NCBI GenBank assembly: GCA_963789355.1
Contig: CAWBKK010000005.1
Coordinates: 1-64,000 of the forward strand
Length of the DNA: 64,000 nt
Source: Gaiellasilicea sp963789355
Lineage (GTDB): Bacteria > Actinomycetota > Thermoleophilia > Gaiellales > Gaiellaceae
Direction: 5' to 3'
Shown piece by piece: positions 10,325-21,105 of this stretch (position 1 is the stretch's first letter; every line of letters begins with the position of its first letter). The position numbers and the translations under genes are program-made. Below the pieces are notes generated by a model. The model did no database searches, had not been told where the DNA came from, and was given only the letters and a program-made list of their open reading frames with translations.

Positions 10325-10853
10325 ATGAAGCCGATCGCTGCCGCCGTTGCCCTTTGCCTCTTCACCGTGCCGGCCTTCGCCCATGAGGGCATGCTCCACG
10401 ACGGCTGCCCCGCGGGGCAGACGTTCAGCGCGGGCGACATCAGCGTCACCGGCGCGTTCAGCCGCGCCATGCTGCCCAATGCGCCGGTCGGCGGCAGGCT
10501 ACATGACCATCACCAACGCGGGCAGCGCTGGTGACCGCCTGCTCGGCGCAACGACCGAGGCGACGCCGAACGTCGAGCTCCACGACATGAAGGTGACCGA
10601 CGGCATGATGGAGATGACGCCGCTGCCGGAGGCGGCATCGAGATCCCCGCGGGCGGCACCGTGACGCTCGCGCCCGGCGGGCTCCACATGATGTTCATCA
10701 ATCCGCACGCCGCCTTCAAGGAAGGCGAGTGCCTCGCGGTGACGCTGACGTTCGAGCAGGCGGGCGAGCTGGCGGTGCAGCTCAGTGTCGGCGCGGTCGG
10801 CGCCGAAGGGGCGCCGGAGCACGTCCACAACTATGAGAACGGCGCATCGCTGA
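10325..10853 (+). CDS. Periplasmic PCu(A)C-family copper chaperone
   Basis: The signal peptide MKPIAAAVALCLFTVPAFA is followed by HEGMLHDGCPAGQTF and the PCu(A)C core: APVGGGYMTITNAG, VELHDMKVTDGMMEMTPL and PGGLHMMFINP. The Met/His pattern binds Cu(I), and the family supplies copper to cytochrome oxidase in the periplasm. The length is about 170 residues. The start is ATG 10325; an earlier in-frame ATG at 10292 would put a charged stretch before the signal peptide and is less likely. It is divergent from the cobalt transporter. The TGA at 10851 is the most plausible end and overlaps the convergent trmD end by about 20 bp. Confidence 0.85.
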
Positions 10854-11535
10854 CTTCTTCGCAGATCGGGACGGCGCGCGCGGGTCAGCGCTTCGGCCTC
10901 CGCGCGCCGCCACTTGTCGACCTTGCCGTGGTCGCCGCCGAGTCAGCACCGCGGGAATCTCGCGGCCCTCGAAGATCTGCGGCCGCGTGTAGTGCGGATA
11001 TTCCAGCAGCCCGTTCTCGAAGCTCTCGTCGGCATGGCTGTCGCCGCGCCGAGCACGCCGGGGATCAGCCGCACCACCGCCTCGAGCAGCACCATCGCCG
11101 CGACCTCGCCGCCGGCGAGCACGTAGTCGCCGATCGAGACTTCCTCGAGGTCGCGCGCCTCGATGACGCGCTGGTCGATGCCCTCGAAGCGGCCGCAGAC
11201 GATCACCGCGCCGGGCCCCGCCGCGAGCTCGCGCACGCGCGCCTGCGTCAGCGGCGTGCCGCGCGGGCGCATCAGCAGTCGCGGCCGCGGATCGCCCTGC
11301 GGCGACACCGCGTCGATCGCGGCGGCGAGGATGTCGGGCTTCAGCACCATGCCCGGCGCCGCCGCCGGCCGGCGTGTCGTCGACGGTGCGGTGCCTGTCG
11401 GTCGCGAAGTCGCGCAGCTGCGTCGTGCTTCAGCGACCACAGGCCCTCGCCCATGCCGCGGCCGATCACCGAGGCGCCGAGCGGGCCGGGGAAGAGTTCG
11501 GGGAAGAGCGTGATGACGTCGGCGGCAAAGCTCAA
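10831..11535 (-). CDS. trmD: tRNA (guanine37-N1)-methyltransferase
   Basis: TrmD methylates G37 of tRNA with SAM. The N-terminus reads MSFAADVITLFPELFPGPLG and the trefoil-knot region includes AVIVCGRFEGIDQRVIEA and VSIGDYVLAGGEVAAMVLLEAVVRLIPGVLG, which are diagnostic. Length is about 230 residues. The start appears as ATTGAGC, which is probably ATGAGC with one inserted T; as read, TTG at 11533-11535 is the start. It overlaps the rimM stop. Other one-base errors are near 11040, 11360 and 11425. It belongs to the conserved rpsP-rimM-trmD unit. Confidence 0.93.
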
Positions 11536-12088
11536 TCGGGCTCCTCCTCGCCCGGCTCGGCCTCGATCGGCGGCTCGATGACGAGATAGCCGTCCTTGAC
11601 GTGGACCTCCGGCACGACGGCCTTGGTGAACGGGATAGAGGAAGGTGTCGCCCGAGCGCGGCGTCGCGCACTTCGAGGAGGTCGCCGGCGCCGAAGTTGG
11701 GCACCGCGATCACCTTGCCGATCACCGTGCCGTCGGCGAGCCGGCGCTTCGAGCCCGATGAGGTCGGCGTGATAGAAGTCGTCGTCGTCGTCGGTCGGCG
11801 GCAGCTGCGTCGCGGTCGACGTAGAGCTCGACGCCGTTGAGCTTTTCGGCGGCGGTGCGGTCGGTCGACGCCCTTGAGCCGCGCGACGAGCACGTTGGTC
11901 GTGCGCGCGCGCCGCTGCGATCGTCGATCGTCAGCCCGGGCTGGTTCGGTCGCCAGCGGGCCATAGCGCGTCGAGCGCCAGCGGGTCCTCGGTGAAGGAC
12001 TGGATGCGCACCTCGCCCTTGATGCCATGGGCCGCACCGATGCGGCCCATGAGCAGGCGTTGTCGTCGTGGCGCTGGCTTCCGCGCAT
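11532..12088 (-). CDS. rimM: Ribosome maturation factor RimM
   Basis: The key segment LLMGRIGAAHGIKGEVRIQSF, followed by TEDPLAL and, across frames, the PRC-barrel half with RRLADGTVIGKVIAVPNFGAGDLLEVR, identifies RimM, a 30S assembly factor that binds S19. It has about 175 residues and an acidic C-terminus (EPGEEEPD). It lies directly between rpsP and trmD and overlaps the trmD start. Frameshifts near 11635, 11755, 11810, 11870, 11940 and 12060 break it into short frames. Confidence 0.9.
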
Positions 12089-12096
12089 GCCAAGGC

Positions 12097-12496
12097 TTAC
12101 TCGGCGGCGGGAGCCTTCGCGCCGGCAGCTTCCGGCGGCGCTTCTGCGGCAGCGGCGGCGGCTTCGGCGGCCTTGGCCTTGGCCTCGGCGCGCTCGGTCG
12201 CCTTCTTGCCGGGCACGGCCTTCTCCGGGTTGTTGCGCGGCTTCGCGCTTCACGAGGCCGGCGGCGTCGAGGAAGCGCAGCACGCGGTCGGTCGGCTGGG
12301 CGCCGACGCTCAGCCAATGCTGGGCGCGCTCGGTGTTGAGCGTGACGCGCTTGCTGTTGTCGGCGAGCTGCGGATCGTAGGTGCCGATCTTTTCGATGAA
12401 GCGGCCGTCGCGCGGCGAGCGGGCATCGGCGACGACCACGTGGTAGTAGGGGCGCTTCTTGGTGCCGGCGCGGGCAAGGCGGAGTTTGAGGGACAT
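12097..12496 (-). CDS. rpsP: 30S ribosomal protein S16
   Basis: The N-terminus MSLKLRLARAGTKKRPYYHV, followed by ADARSPRDGRFIEKIGTYDP and ERAQHWLSVGAQPTDRVLRFLDAAG, is the complete S16 core of about 85 residues. A lysine/alanine/glutamate-rich tail follows and ends near AGAKAPAAE, giving about 130 residues. Such tails are common in alphaproteobacterial S16. It is the first gene after ffh in the ffh-rpsP-rimM-trmD unit. A frameshift near 12240 scrambles the tail. Confidence 0.95.
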
Positions 12497-12535
12497 CAGG
12501 TTCAGTCCTTGGGTTGATCTGTTCGTGTTGGTGGT

Positions 12536-14146
12536 CTATTTCTTCTTCGGCGCGAAGCCGCCGCCGAGGCCGGGAAGGCCAGGGAAGCGCGACGTGCCGC
12601 CAAGCCCGGGCAGACGCCCGAGCCGGATTTGAGGAGCTTGCCGACATCGGTCGGCAGCTTTTCGGCGAGTGTCTTTGGGGCGCGGCCTGCTGCGGGATCG
12701 ACGCGGGATCGATGCCCATCTGGCGCGCCAGCGCTTCGAGCTCGCCGGGTCCATGTTCTCGGGGATCGGGCATGTTGCCGAGGCCCGGCATCATGCCGCC
12801 CATCTTGCCGCCGAACATGCCGGCGAGCGAGCCCATGCCGCCCTTGACGACCTTCTTCATCATGTCCGCCATCTGGCGGTGCTGCTTCATCAGCTTGTTG
12901 ACGTCCTCGACCTTGGTGCCCGAGCCGGCGGCGATGCGGATGCGGCGCTTGGCGTTGAGCAGGTCGGGGTTGGCGCGCTCCTTCTTGGTCATCGAGTTGA
13001 TGATGGCGATCTGGCGGTCGAACACCTTCTCGTCGACGTTGGCGCCGGCCATCGCCTTCTTCATCTGGCCCATGCCGGGCATCATGTTCATGAGCGAGCC
13101 CATGCCGCCCATCTTCTTCATCTGCATGCAGCTGGCTGCGCAGGTCCTCGAGGTCGAAGACGCCCTTCTTGAGCTTCTTCGCCATCTTCTGCGCGTCTTC
13201 GGCGGTGACGTTCTGCGGCGGCCTTCTCGACGAGGCAGACGATGTCGCCCATGCCGAGGATGCGGTCGGCGATGCGGCTCGGGATGGAAATCCTCGAGCG
13301 CATCCATCTTTTCGCCGACGCCGATCAGCTTGATCGGCTTGCCGGTCGCGGCGCGCATCGAGAGCGCGGCGCCGCCGCGGCCGTCGCCGTCGACGCGGGT
13401 CAGGACGATGCCGGTGAGGTCGACGCGCTGCGTCGAAGGAGCGCGCGAGGTTGACGGCGTCCTGGCCGGTGAGCGCATCGGCGACGAGCAGGATTTCGTG
13501 CGGGTTGGCGCGGCCTTGATCTCGGCCGTCTCGGCCATCAGCTCTTCGTCGATATGGGTGCGGCCGGCGGTATCGAGGATGAGGACGTCGTAGCCGCCGA
13601 GCTTGCCTTCGCGCTGCGGCGCGGCTGGGCGATCGCGACCGGGGTCTTCGTCGGCGACGATCGGCAGCGTATCGACGCCGACCTGCTCGCCGAGGACGCG
13701 CAGCTGCTCCTTGCGCGGCCGGGCGGCGGGTGTCGAGCGAGGCGAGCAGGACCTTCTTGCCCTGCCGCTCCTTCAGGCGCTTGGCGATCTTGGCCGGTGG
13801 TCGTGGTCTTGCCCGAGCCCTGCAGGCCGACCATCAGGATGCCGACGGGCGCGGCGGCGTTGAGATCGATCGGGACGGCGGTCTCGCCGAGCACGCGCGA
13901 CCAGCTCGTCGTGGACGATCTTGACGACCTGCTGGCCCGGCGTCACCGAGCGGGTGACTTCGGCGCCGACGGCGCGCTCGCGCACCTGCTCGACGAAGGC
14001 CGGACGACTTCGAGCGACACGTCGGCCTCGAGCAGCGCGCGGCGGACTTCGCGCAGCGCCTCGTCGACGTCGGCCTCGCTGAGCGCGCCGCGGCCGCGCA
14101 GGCCATCGAAGATTTTCCCGAGCCGGTCGCTAAGGCTTTCAAACAT
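12536..14146 (-). CDS. ffh: Signal recognition particle protein Ffh (SRP54)
   Basis: Ffh binds SRP RNA and signal peptides and delivers nascent membrane proteins to FtsY. The N domain starts MFESLSDRLGKIFDGLRGRG. The GTPase domain shows GILMVGLQGSGKTTTT, a DTRRPAA-like stretch, VLTRVDGDGRGGAALS and GKPIKLIGVGEKMDALEDFHP. The methionine-rich M domain includes MGGMGSLMNMMPGMGQMKKAMAG and GTKVEDVNKLMKQHRQMADMMKK. The reconstructed length is about 520 residues, with a Gly/Met-rich tail ending APKKK. At least eight indels lie between 12600 and 14005. ftsY, its receptor, lies at 19.2 kb. Confidence 0.96.
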
Positions 14147-14511
14147 CGTTTCGTTCCCGTCCCGGTTGCGTCCCGGATATGGTTAGTCCATTGTCGCGCC
14201 GTCGAACCGGAAAAGCGCAAGCACTTCCTCGACTCGATAGCCAAACGCCAAACACACCCGAGGGCGCATCGCGCTGTCGGGTGTTTGCCTCCGGGATCTC
14301 TTTATACCTTTGCGGGTCCCGGTCGGCCGTCAGGGCATCAGCCTTGACGGAAGTCGCGGGTCCTCTACGCGCGCGCTCCCGGTCGAGTCAAGGAATGCCG
14401 GTTAACCAAGATCGATCACGGAACCGCGAGACGGGCCGATCCGCTGCGCTATTTAAGGAACTCAGCAAGGCCCGGCCCCTAGGCTTGGTACGCTAATTAC
14501 TGGACACGCGC
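14147..14511 (+). other. Intergenic region between ffh and the FemAB-like gene
   Basis: No gene is evident in these 365 bp. A dyad (CCCGA ... TCGGG, flanked by AACAC and GTGTTT) lies at about 14250-14286 and could form a hairpin, but no T-run follows it closely. The ffh promoter and the promoter of the rightward acyltransferase gene should both lie here. Confidence 0.4.
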
Positions 14512-15640
14512 ATGATCTCGTCACCCTCGCGAAGCCGGACGCGAGCCTCGACGCGCCACTGGGACGAGCTCCGTCCGTTCGCCCACAACGTGTTCCTGCA
14601 TCCCGCGGCGTTGCGCGCCGCGAGCGAGACGATGATCGCGGTCGATCTACCGTGCTCCTCGCCTGGGACATGAGCGTCGAGCCTGCACAAGCTCGTCGGG
14701 CTCTGGGCCGTCCAGGGCAAGCAACTCTTCCTCTGGCCGTTCCTCGAGACGCTGCCGTTCAACTATTCCTTCCTGTCGACCCCGGTGCTCCACCCCGACT
14801 ATGCCGAGGAGGCGATGCCGGCGTTCCTCGCGGCCATCGCCCGCGAGCAGGTCGCTGCCCAAGACGCTGGTGTTCCGCGACCTCGATGCGACGGGGCGCG
14901 AGCATTCGGCGATCACGCAGGCGATCGGCGGATCATGCCGCAGCGTCGAGCTGCGGACCGACCAGCGACCGATCGCGACGCGCGAGGCCGGCCTCAAGCG
15001 CTCGGGCTCGACGCGCAAGAAGCTGCGCCAGGACTGGAACAAGCTCACCGCCGCCGGCGACGGTCGAGGTCGTCAATGTGCGCGAGCGCCGGCAGATCGG
15101 GGAGGCGTTCGAGAGCTTCCTCGAGATGGAAGCAGAAGAGCTGGAAGGGCGCCGGTGGTACCGCGCTCCTCAGCAATCCGCATGACGCGACTTTCGCGCG
15201 GCGCTTCATCGGCGACATGGCGGCGCGCGGCGAAGCCTCGGTTGCACTGCTCAAGCTCGACGGCAAGCCGATCGCCGCGCAGGTGCTGCTCTACTCGGCA
15301 ACCGCATCGCCTACACCTGGAAGACGAGCTTCGATCCCGACCTCGCGCAAGCTTTCGCCCGGCACGCTGCTCGTCGACAAGATCAGCATCGATCTCTCGA
15401 CAGCGGCGCAGATCGATGCTATCGATTCCTGCGCCGCGGCGACGGCTTCATGGCGCAGACTCTGGTCGGGGCGGAAGCCGATGGTCGACATGGTCATGTC
15501 CGCAACGCCGCGGCAGTCGCCGTCGGATTCGTCGCGATTTCGAGCTACTTCCGCGGCTCGCGAAGGGCTGAAGGCGCTGCGCGACCGGCTGCGCCGCACG
15601 CCCACGCCGCGCAGGCCGCCGCGCCGCGCCGCTACTCCGC
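14512..15640 (+). CDS. FemAB/CelD-like GNAT acyltransferase (first of a convergent pair)
   Basis: Read across frames, the protein starts MISSPSRSRTRASTRHWDEL and contains HNVFLHPAALRAASETMIAV, LLAWDMSVEPHKLVGLWAVQ, RSGSTRKKLRQDWNKLTAAG, FLEMEAESWKGAGGTALLSN, FARRFIGDMAARGEASVALL and AYTWKTSFDPDLA. This is the Acetyltransf_6 pattern (CelD/BcsL, FemAB-like) of enzymes that acylate polysaccharides or cell-wall precursors. The end is uncertain because frameshifts crowd the last 200 bp and the convergent neighbour overlaps it; the true stop may lie as far as 15777. The substrate is unknown. Confidence 0.7.
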
Positions 15641-16875
15641 GCCGCGCGGCTGGCTTCGGCCGCCGAAGCGCCGCCCGCAGCTTCCGCGCCAAGGTCCAGA
15701 GCCGATCGTGCTGCTTGATCGCCCGCTTGACGCGCCGCGGCGTCAGGATCGCCGCACCCGCCGCGCCGCCCGCGTAGCGTCAGCGGGATGATCGCCGTCG
15801 TAGACCGTCGTCGGCACGGTCCAGTCGTTCTTGTAGTCGAAGTCGCCCAGCCCCATGTCGATGCTCGTGCCGCCGCGCGCCGCGACGTCGGCGAAGAGCT
15901 CGTGCATCAGGAGGCCGATGAGGCGGAACTTCGCGACCTCGCCGCCGGCCGTGGCGTTGATGTACTGGCTGTAGTGGTCGCCGCCGAACGTGCCGCAGCG
16001 CCGTCGCGACGATGTTCTCGCCGGCAAAGAGCGCGTGAAAGATCAGCGCCGGCCGTGCTCGCCCGAGCGAGGCGATGGCGCCCTCGCGGAAGAAGCGCAC
16101 GAAGTGCGGCTCGGCGAAGACGTTGGCGATCCCCATCTGCGCGAAGCGGGCGCGCGCGCTGCTCGAGGAAGGCGCGGTGGAAGCGGTCGATCTCCTCGGA
16201 CGTCGTCGCGCGCCTGAGCACCACCTCGCCGGCCGTCTCGCCGAGCTTGCGCTTGCGGCGCAGCAGGTTGCTGAGCGCGCTTCTCGTCGAAGCCGGTCGA
16301 AGCCGCCGCTCGTCGCCGAGCGACGCCGAGGTAGAGGTGGTCCGGCCCGGGCTGGTGCGGAAAGCCGAGCAGCGGATTGTCGATGCCCCGCCCAGGACTC
16401 CGGCTGGTCGTAGAATGCGACGAGGTCGATGCCGCCGCCTTGCGCGGCGCAGCCTCGCGAGCAATGTCGAGCAGCCGCTCGCGCGTCAGCAGCGGCGCGG
16501 CTTCCGGCGCGACGATGACGATCCAGTCGGAATTGCCGATGTCGGCGCCGATGATCGTCGCGCGGCGCATGCCCCATAGCGGCGCTCGATCTCGAGCGGC
16601 AGCAGCGCGACCGGGACGCCGGCCTGCTCGATGACGACGATCGCGAGCTCGTCCGCGTCTCGCGTCGCAGGCGTCGAGCCACGCCGCGATCCAGTCGATA
16701 GCGCTGATAGGGCGTCAGGACCGCGTCGCGCTTCGAGCGTCGCGCCAGAGCGGTTCGGCGGCCTCGAGGTCCGTGAGGACGCGCAGCGTCAGCGGCGCAG
16801 CCGCTGCCGGCGGTGCGGACGCGGCAGCTGCGTTCCGCCGATCGGGGCCGGGCGGGACAGCGCTGCTGAAGGCAT
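15632..16875 (-). CDS. FemAB/CelD-like GNAT acyltransferase (second of a convergent pair)
   Basis: The reconstructed sequence includes APLTLRVLTDLEAAEPLWR, RRATIIGADIGNSDWIVIVA, PESWAGIDNPLLGFPHQPGP, RFHRAFLEQRARRFAQMGI, GEHGRRLIFHALFAGENIVAT, SQYINATAGGEVAKFRLIGL, HELFADVAARGGTSIDMGLG and DFDYKNDWTVPTTVYD. These are hallmarks of Acetyltransf_6 (CelD-like) proteins of about 400 residues, and the gene is a paralogue of the one at 14.5 kb. The ATG at 16873-16875 is the likely start. The 3' end at the TAG 15632-15634 is a best guess and overlaps the other gene's end. Surface polysaccharide acylation is a family-based inference. Confidence 0.7.
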
Positions 16876-17074
16876 GGACGGGACGTCTCCTCGTCAGGCC
16901 CGAAACTAGCCCGTCGCCGGGTGCCGAAATAGCTAATGACCGCCGCCGGACGCGCGCCGCTGTACCTGCGTGGTTAACGAGACTGTGAAGGCCCGCGGCC
17001 GGGCGCCGCACTGGCAATTGCGGGGCAGTTCCGCCATATAGGGCCGCAACCGACCCCGACTAGGACCTTTCGCC

Positions 17075-17955
17075 GTGAGCAGCGTGCCGTTTCTCAAGAT
17101 GAACGGGCTCGGCAACGAGATCATCGTCGCCGACATGCGCGGCCGTGCGGACCGCGTCACGCCGGCCGCGGCGGTCGCCATCAATGCCGATCCGGCGACC
17201 AAGTTCGACCAGATCATGGCGATCCACGATCCGCGGACGCCGGGCACCTTCAACTATATCGAGATCATCAATTCCGACGGCTCGCTGGCCGAGGCCTGCG
17301 GCAACGGCATGCGCTGCGTGGTGCAGGCGCTGAGCGCCGAGACCGGGCAGAAGCAGCTTCGTCTTCGAGACGCTCGCCGGCATCCTGACCGGCGAGGAGC
17401 ACGCCGACGGCCTGATCACCGTCGACATGGGCAAGCCCCGGTTCGGCTGGGACGAGATCCCGCTGGCCGAGGAATTCGCCGACACCACGCGGCATCGAGC
17501 TGCAGATCGGGCCGATCGACGCGCCGGTGCTGCACACGCCGTCGGTCGCCTCGATGGGCAATCCGCACGCCATCTTCTGGGTCAAGGACGACGTCTGGAA
17601 CTATGCGCTCGACCGCTTCGGGCCGCTGCTCGAGAACCACCCGATCTTCCCCGAGCGCGCCAATATCTCGATCGCCCAGGTCGTCGCGCCCGACCACATC
17701 ATCCTGCGCACCTGGGAGCGCGGCGCCGGCCTCACCGAGGCCTGCGGCACCGCCGCCTGCGCCGCCGCTGGTCAACGGCGCGCGCACCAAGCGCACCGGC
17801 CGCAAGGCGACGGTGACCGCTGCCCGGCGGCGACCTCATCGTCGAGTGGCGCGACGACGACCATGTGATGCTGACCGGCCCGGCCGAGCTCGAATTCTCC
17901 GGCACGCTCGATCCGGCGACCGGCGCCTGGTCGCGCGAGCGAGGACGTCGCCTGA
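17075..17955 (+). CDS. dapF: Diaminopimelate epimerase
   Basis: DapF interconverts LL- and meso-diaminopimelate for lysine and peptidoglycan. The protein begins VSSVPFLKMNGLGNEIIVAD (GTG start). It shows both catalytic cysteines, LAEACGNGMRCVVQAL and TEACGTAACAAA. The segments GNPHAIFWVKDD and EFSGTLDPATGAWSRE complete the family pattern, at about 290 residues. The stop overlaps the mtaB start as TGATG, indicating coupling. Extra single bases can be placed near 17488, 17769, 17826 and 17942. Confidence 0.95.
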
Positions 17956-19239
17956 TGGCCGTCGAGACGCTGACCTTCGGCTGCCGGCTCAACGCCTACG
18001 AATCCGAGGTGATGAAGGCCGAGGCCGAAAAGGCCGGGCTCGCCGACGCGCTGATCGTCAACACCTGCGCCGTGACCGCCGAGGCGGTGCGGCAGGCCAA
18101 GCAGGCGATCCGCAAGGCGCAGGCGCGACAATCCCGGAGCGGCGGATCATCGTCACCGGCTGCGCGGCGCAGACCGAGGCGCGCAGCGTTCGGCGACATG
18201 GCCGAGGTCGACCTCGTCATCGGCAATGCCGACAAGATGAAGGCCGAGAGCTACGAGCCGATGGCGTTCGGCGTGCCGCTCAACGACAAGGTCCAGGTCA
18301 ACGACATCATGACGCGTGCGCGAGACCGCCGGGCCACCTGATCGAGGGCATGGACGGCCGCACCCGCGCCTTCGTCCAGGTGCAGAACGGCTGCGACCAC
18401 CGCTGCACCTTCTGCATCATCCCCTATGGCCGCGGGCCGTCGCGCTCGGTGCCGATGGGCGCCGTGGTCGAGCAGATCAAGCAGCTCGTCGGCAACGGCT
18501 ATCGCGAGGTGGTGCTGACCGGCGTCGACATCACGTCCTACGGCCCCGACCTGCCGGGCACGCCGACGCTCGGCAAGCTGGTCCAGTCGATCCTGCGCCA
18601 CGTGCCCGACCTGCCGCGGCTGCGCATCTCCTCGATCGACTCGATCGAGGCGGATGCGGCGCTCTATGACGCCATAGCGTCGGATCGCCGGCTGATGCCG
18701 CATCTGCATCTGTCGCCTGCAGTCGGGCGACGACATGATCCTGAAGCGCATGAAGCGGCGGCACTAGCCGCGCCGAGGCGCTCGAGTTCGTCGGCAAGCT
18801 CCGCGCGCTGCGGCCCGACATGGTGTTCGGCGCCGACATCATCGCCGGCTTCCCGACCGAGACCGACGCGATGTTCGAGAACACGCTGCGCATCGTCGAG
18901 CGAGGCCGACCTCACCTACCTCCACGTCTTCCCCTATTCGCCGCGCCCGGGCACGCCGGCCGCGCGGATGCCGCAGGTCGACAGCCGCGTGGCGCGCGAG
19001 CGCGCGGCACGGCTGCGCGCGAAGGGCGACGCGCAGTTCGCCGAGCTTCTGCGCCAGCCGCGTCGGGCGAGATCGAGACCGTGCTGGTCGAGCGCGACGG
19101 CCTTGGCCGCACGGAGCAGTTCGTGCCGATCGCGGTCGGCGGGCTTGCGCACCGGGCGAGATCGTCCCGGTCGCGCAGTCGTCGGCGTCGACGGCCGAGC
19201 GGGCTGCGTCGGCGAAGCCGATGCCGGACGGCAGCCTGA
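17955..19239 (+). CDS. mtaB: tRNA-t6A37 methylthiotransferase MtaB
   Basis: MtaB is a radical-SAM enzyme that adds a methylthio group to t6A37 of tRNA. The N-terminal UPF0004 domain reads VETLTFGCRLNAYESEVM and ALIVNTCAVTAEAVRQAK. The radical-SAM cluster is QNGCDHRCTFCIIPYGRGPS. Later segments are VLTGVDITSYGPDLPG, PHLHLSLQSGDDMILKRM, GADIIAGFPTETDAMFENT and YLHVFPYSPRPGTPAA. Length is about 425 residues. It starts inside the dapF stop and ends inside the ftsY start (both TGATG). Insertions are evident near 18189, 18717, 18765, 18905 and 19085. Confidence 0.95.
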
Positions 19240-20374
19240 TGGCCGACAAGAAGCCGGGCCTCCTCGACCGCCTGCTCGGCGCGAACGCAGCCGCCGCCGG
19301 TCATGCCGCCGCCGATGCCCGAGCCGGAGCGACGCCGCCGAGCGCACGAGCCGCCGCCCGGCCCGCCCGAAACGACGCCCGACTACGTCGAGCAGGTCGA
19401 GGCCGGCAGCCCAGGCCGCCGCGCCGCCAGCCGCCGCGCGAAGTCAGAGCTGGTTCGCAGCGGCTGCGCGGCGGGCCTCAAGCGCTCGTCCGACCAGCTC
19501 ACCGCCGGCATCACCGCGGTCTTCACCAAGAAGAAGCTCGACGCAGGCGACGCTCGACGAGCTCGAGGACCTGCTGATCCAGGCCGATTTCGGCGTCGAC
19601 ATGGCCGACGACGCGTCACCGAGGCGCTGCGCCGCGACCGCTTCGACCGCGACATCACGCGCCGAGGAAGTCCGCGCGCGTGCTCGCCGCCGAGGTCGCG
19701 AAGGTGCTCGGCCCGGTCGCGCAGCCGCTCGCGATCGACGCGGCGCAAGAAGCCGTTCGTCATCCTGATGGTCGGCGTCAACGGCACGGGCAAGACCACG
19801 ACCATCGGCAAGCTCGCGCAGCAGCTCTGCGGCGCGAGGGCAAGTCGGTGATGCTGGCCGCCGGCGACACGTTCCGCGCCGCCGCGATCGAGCAGCTGCA
19901 GGTCTGGGGCCAGCGCACCGGCGCGCCGGTCGTCGCGCGAGCCAGCCGGCTCCGACGCCTCCGGCCTCGCCTTCGAGGCGGTGACGCGGGCCAAGGCCGA
20001 GGGCACCGACGTCCTCATCATCGACACCGCCGGGCGGCTGCAGAACCGCGACGAGCTGATGAGCGAGCTCGAAAAGATCATCCGCGTGATCAAGAAGGTC
20101 GATCCGACCGCGCCGCACGCGACGCTTGCTGACGCTCGATGCCACGACCGGACAGAATGCCCTCAATCAGGTCGAAATCTTCGGCAAGAGAGCCGGCGTC
20201 ACCGGGCTGGTGATGACCAAGCTCGACGGCACGGCGCGCGGCGGCATCCTCGTCGCCATCGCGCAAGAAGTTCGGCCTGCCGGTGCATTTCATCGGCGTC
20301 GGCGAAGGCGTCGACGATCTCGAGGCGTTCGCGGCGGCGGATTTCGCCGCGGCGATCGCCGGATGGAGAACTAG
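19239..20374 (+). CDS. ftsY: Signal recognition particle receptor FtsY
   Basis: FtsY is the membrane docking GTPase for Ffh. The N-terminus is MADKKPGLLDRLLGAN followed by a proline-rich acidic-type linker (PPPVMPPPMPEPE-like), not the long acidic A domain of E. coli. The NG domain contains FTKKKLDAATLDELEDLLIQ, DFGVDM, VILMVGVNGTGKTTTIGKLA, DVLIIDTAGRLQNRDELM, TLDATTGQNALNQVEIF, VTGLVMTKLDGTARGG and PVHFIGVGEGVDDL. About 375 residues. Several insertions, for example near 19547 and 19830. The downstream yciB gene begins immediately after the TAG. Confidence 0.95.
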
Positions 20375-21098
20375 ATGACGACGACGAGACCAAGCCCGCC
20401 GACGAGGTGAACTGGGACGAGCTGCGGCCGCAGCTCATCAAGCTCGCGCTCGAGCTCGGGCCGCTGATCGTCTTCTTCATCGTCAACGCTCGGCGAAGCT
20501 GGCTCGAGCGAGCCCGCTGCTTCGTCATGGTTCGCAGCCGATCATCTTCGCGACCGCCTGTTCATGGTGCGCGATGGTGGTCTCGCTGCTGCTCAGCTGG
20601 CTGCTCCTCAAGACGCGTCGCCGTGATGCCGCTCGTCACCGGCGTCGTGGTGCTGGTCTTCGGCGGCCTGACGCTCTGACTTCCAGGACGACGACCTTCA
20701 TCAAGATGAAGCCGACGATCGTCAACTCGCTGTTCGGCGCGGTGCTGCTCGGCGGCCTGCTCTTCGGCCAGTCGCTGCTGCGCTACGTCTTCGGCGACGT
20801 CTACAAGCTCAAGCCGCAAGGGCTGGTGCATGCTCACCTGGCGCTGGGGCCTGTTCTTCTTCGTCCTCGCCGTCGCTCAACGAGGTCGTCTGGCGCGACT
20901 TCTTCGACACCGACACCTGGGTCGCGTTCAAGGTCTGGGGCATCATGCCGCTGACCATGGTCTTCTCGATGCTGCAGCTGCCGGTGCTGACCAAGTACGC
21001 GCCCGACCCCGAGCCGACCCGACCGCCGGTCGATCCGCCGACGCTGGAGCGCTGCCGAAAGTGGCCATCGGTCCGCCGATCAGTGCGGTGGGCCTTAG
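20375..21098 (+). CDS. yciB: Inner-membrane septation protein A (YciB/IspZ)
   Basis: Five or six hydrophobic segments run across frames: LIKLALELGPLIVFFIVNA, a second segment ending in MVSLLLSWLLLKT, VMPLVTGVVVLVFGGLTL, MKPTIVNSLFGAVLLGGLLF, GQSLLRYVFGDVYKLKPQGW and ALNEVVWRDFFDTDTWVAFK with WGIMPLTMVFSMLQLPVL. This is the YciB/septation protein A family, an inner membrane protein affecting cell envelope and division. An acidic N-terminal stretch (DDDETKPADEVNWDELRPQ) precedes helix one. ATG 20375 follows the ftsY TAG with no gap. The C-terminus after YAPDPEPTRPPVDPPTLER is unclear; TAG 21096-21098 is the nearest fitting stop. Confidence 0.88.
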
Positions 21099-21105
21099 CT
21101 CGACT

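Noticed and set aside
17340..20374. Programmed +1 frameshifting in dapF, mtaB and ftsY
   Set aside because: The same errors occur in nearly all genes to 39 kb, at unrelated contexts, with no slippery site or stimulatory structure. Sequence error is the simpler reading.
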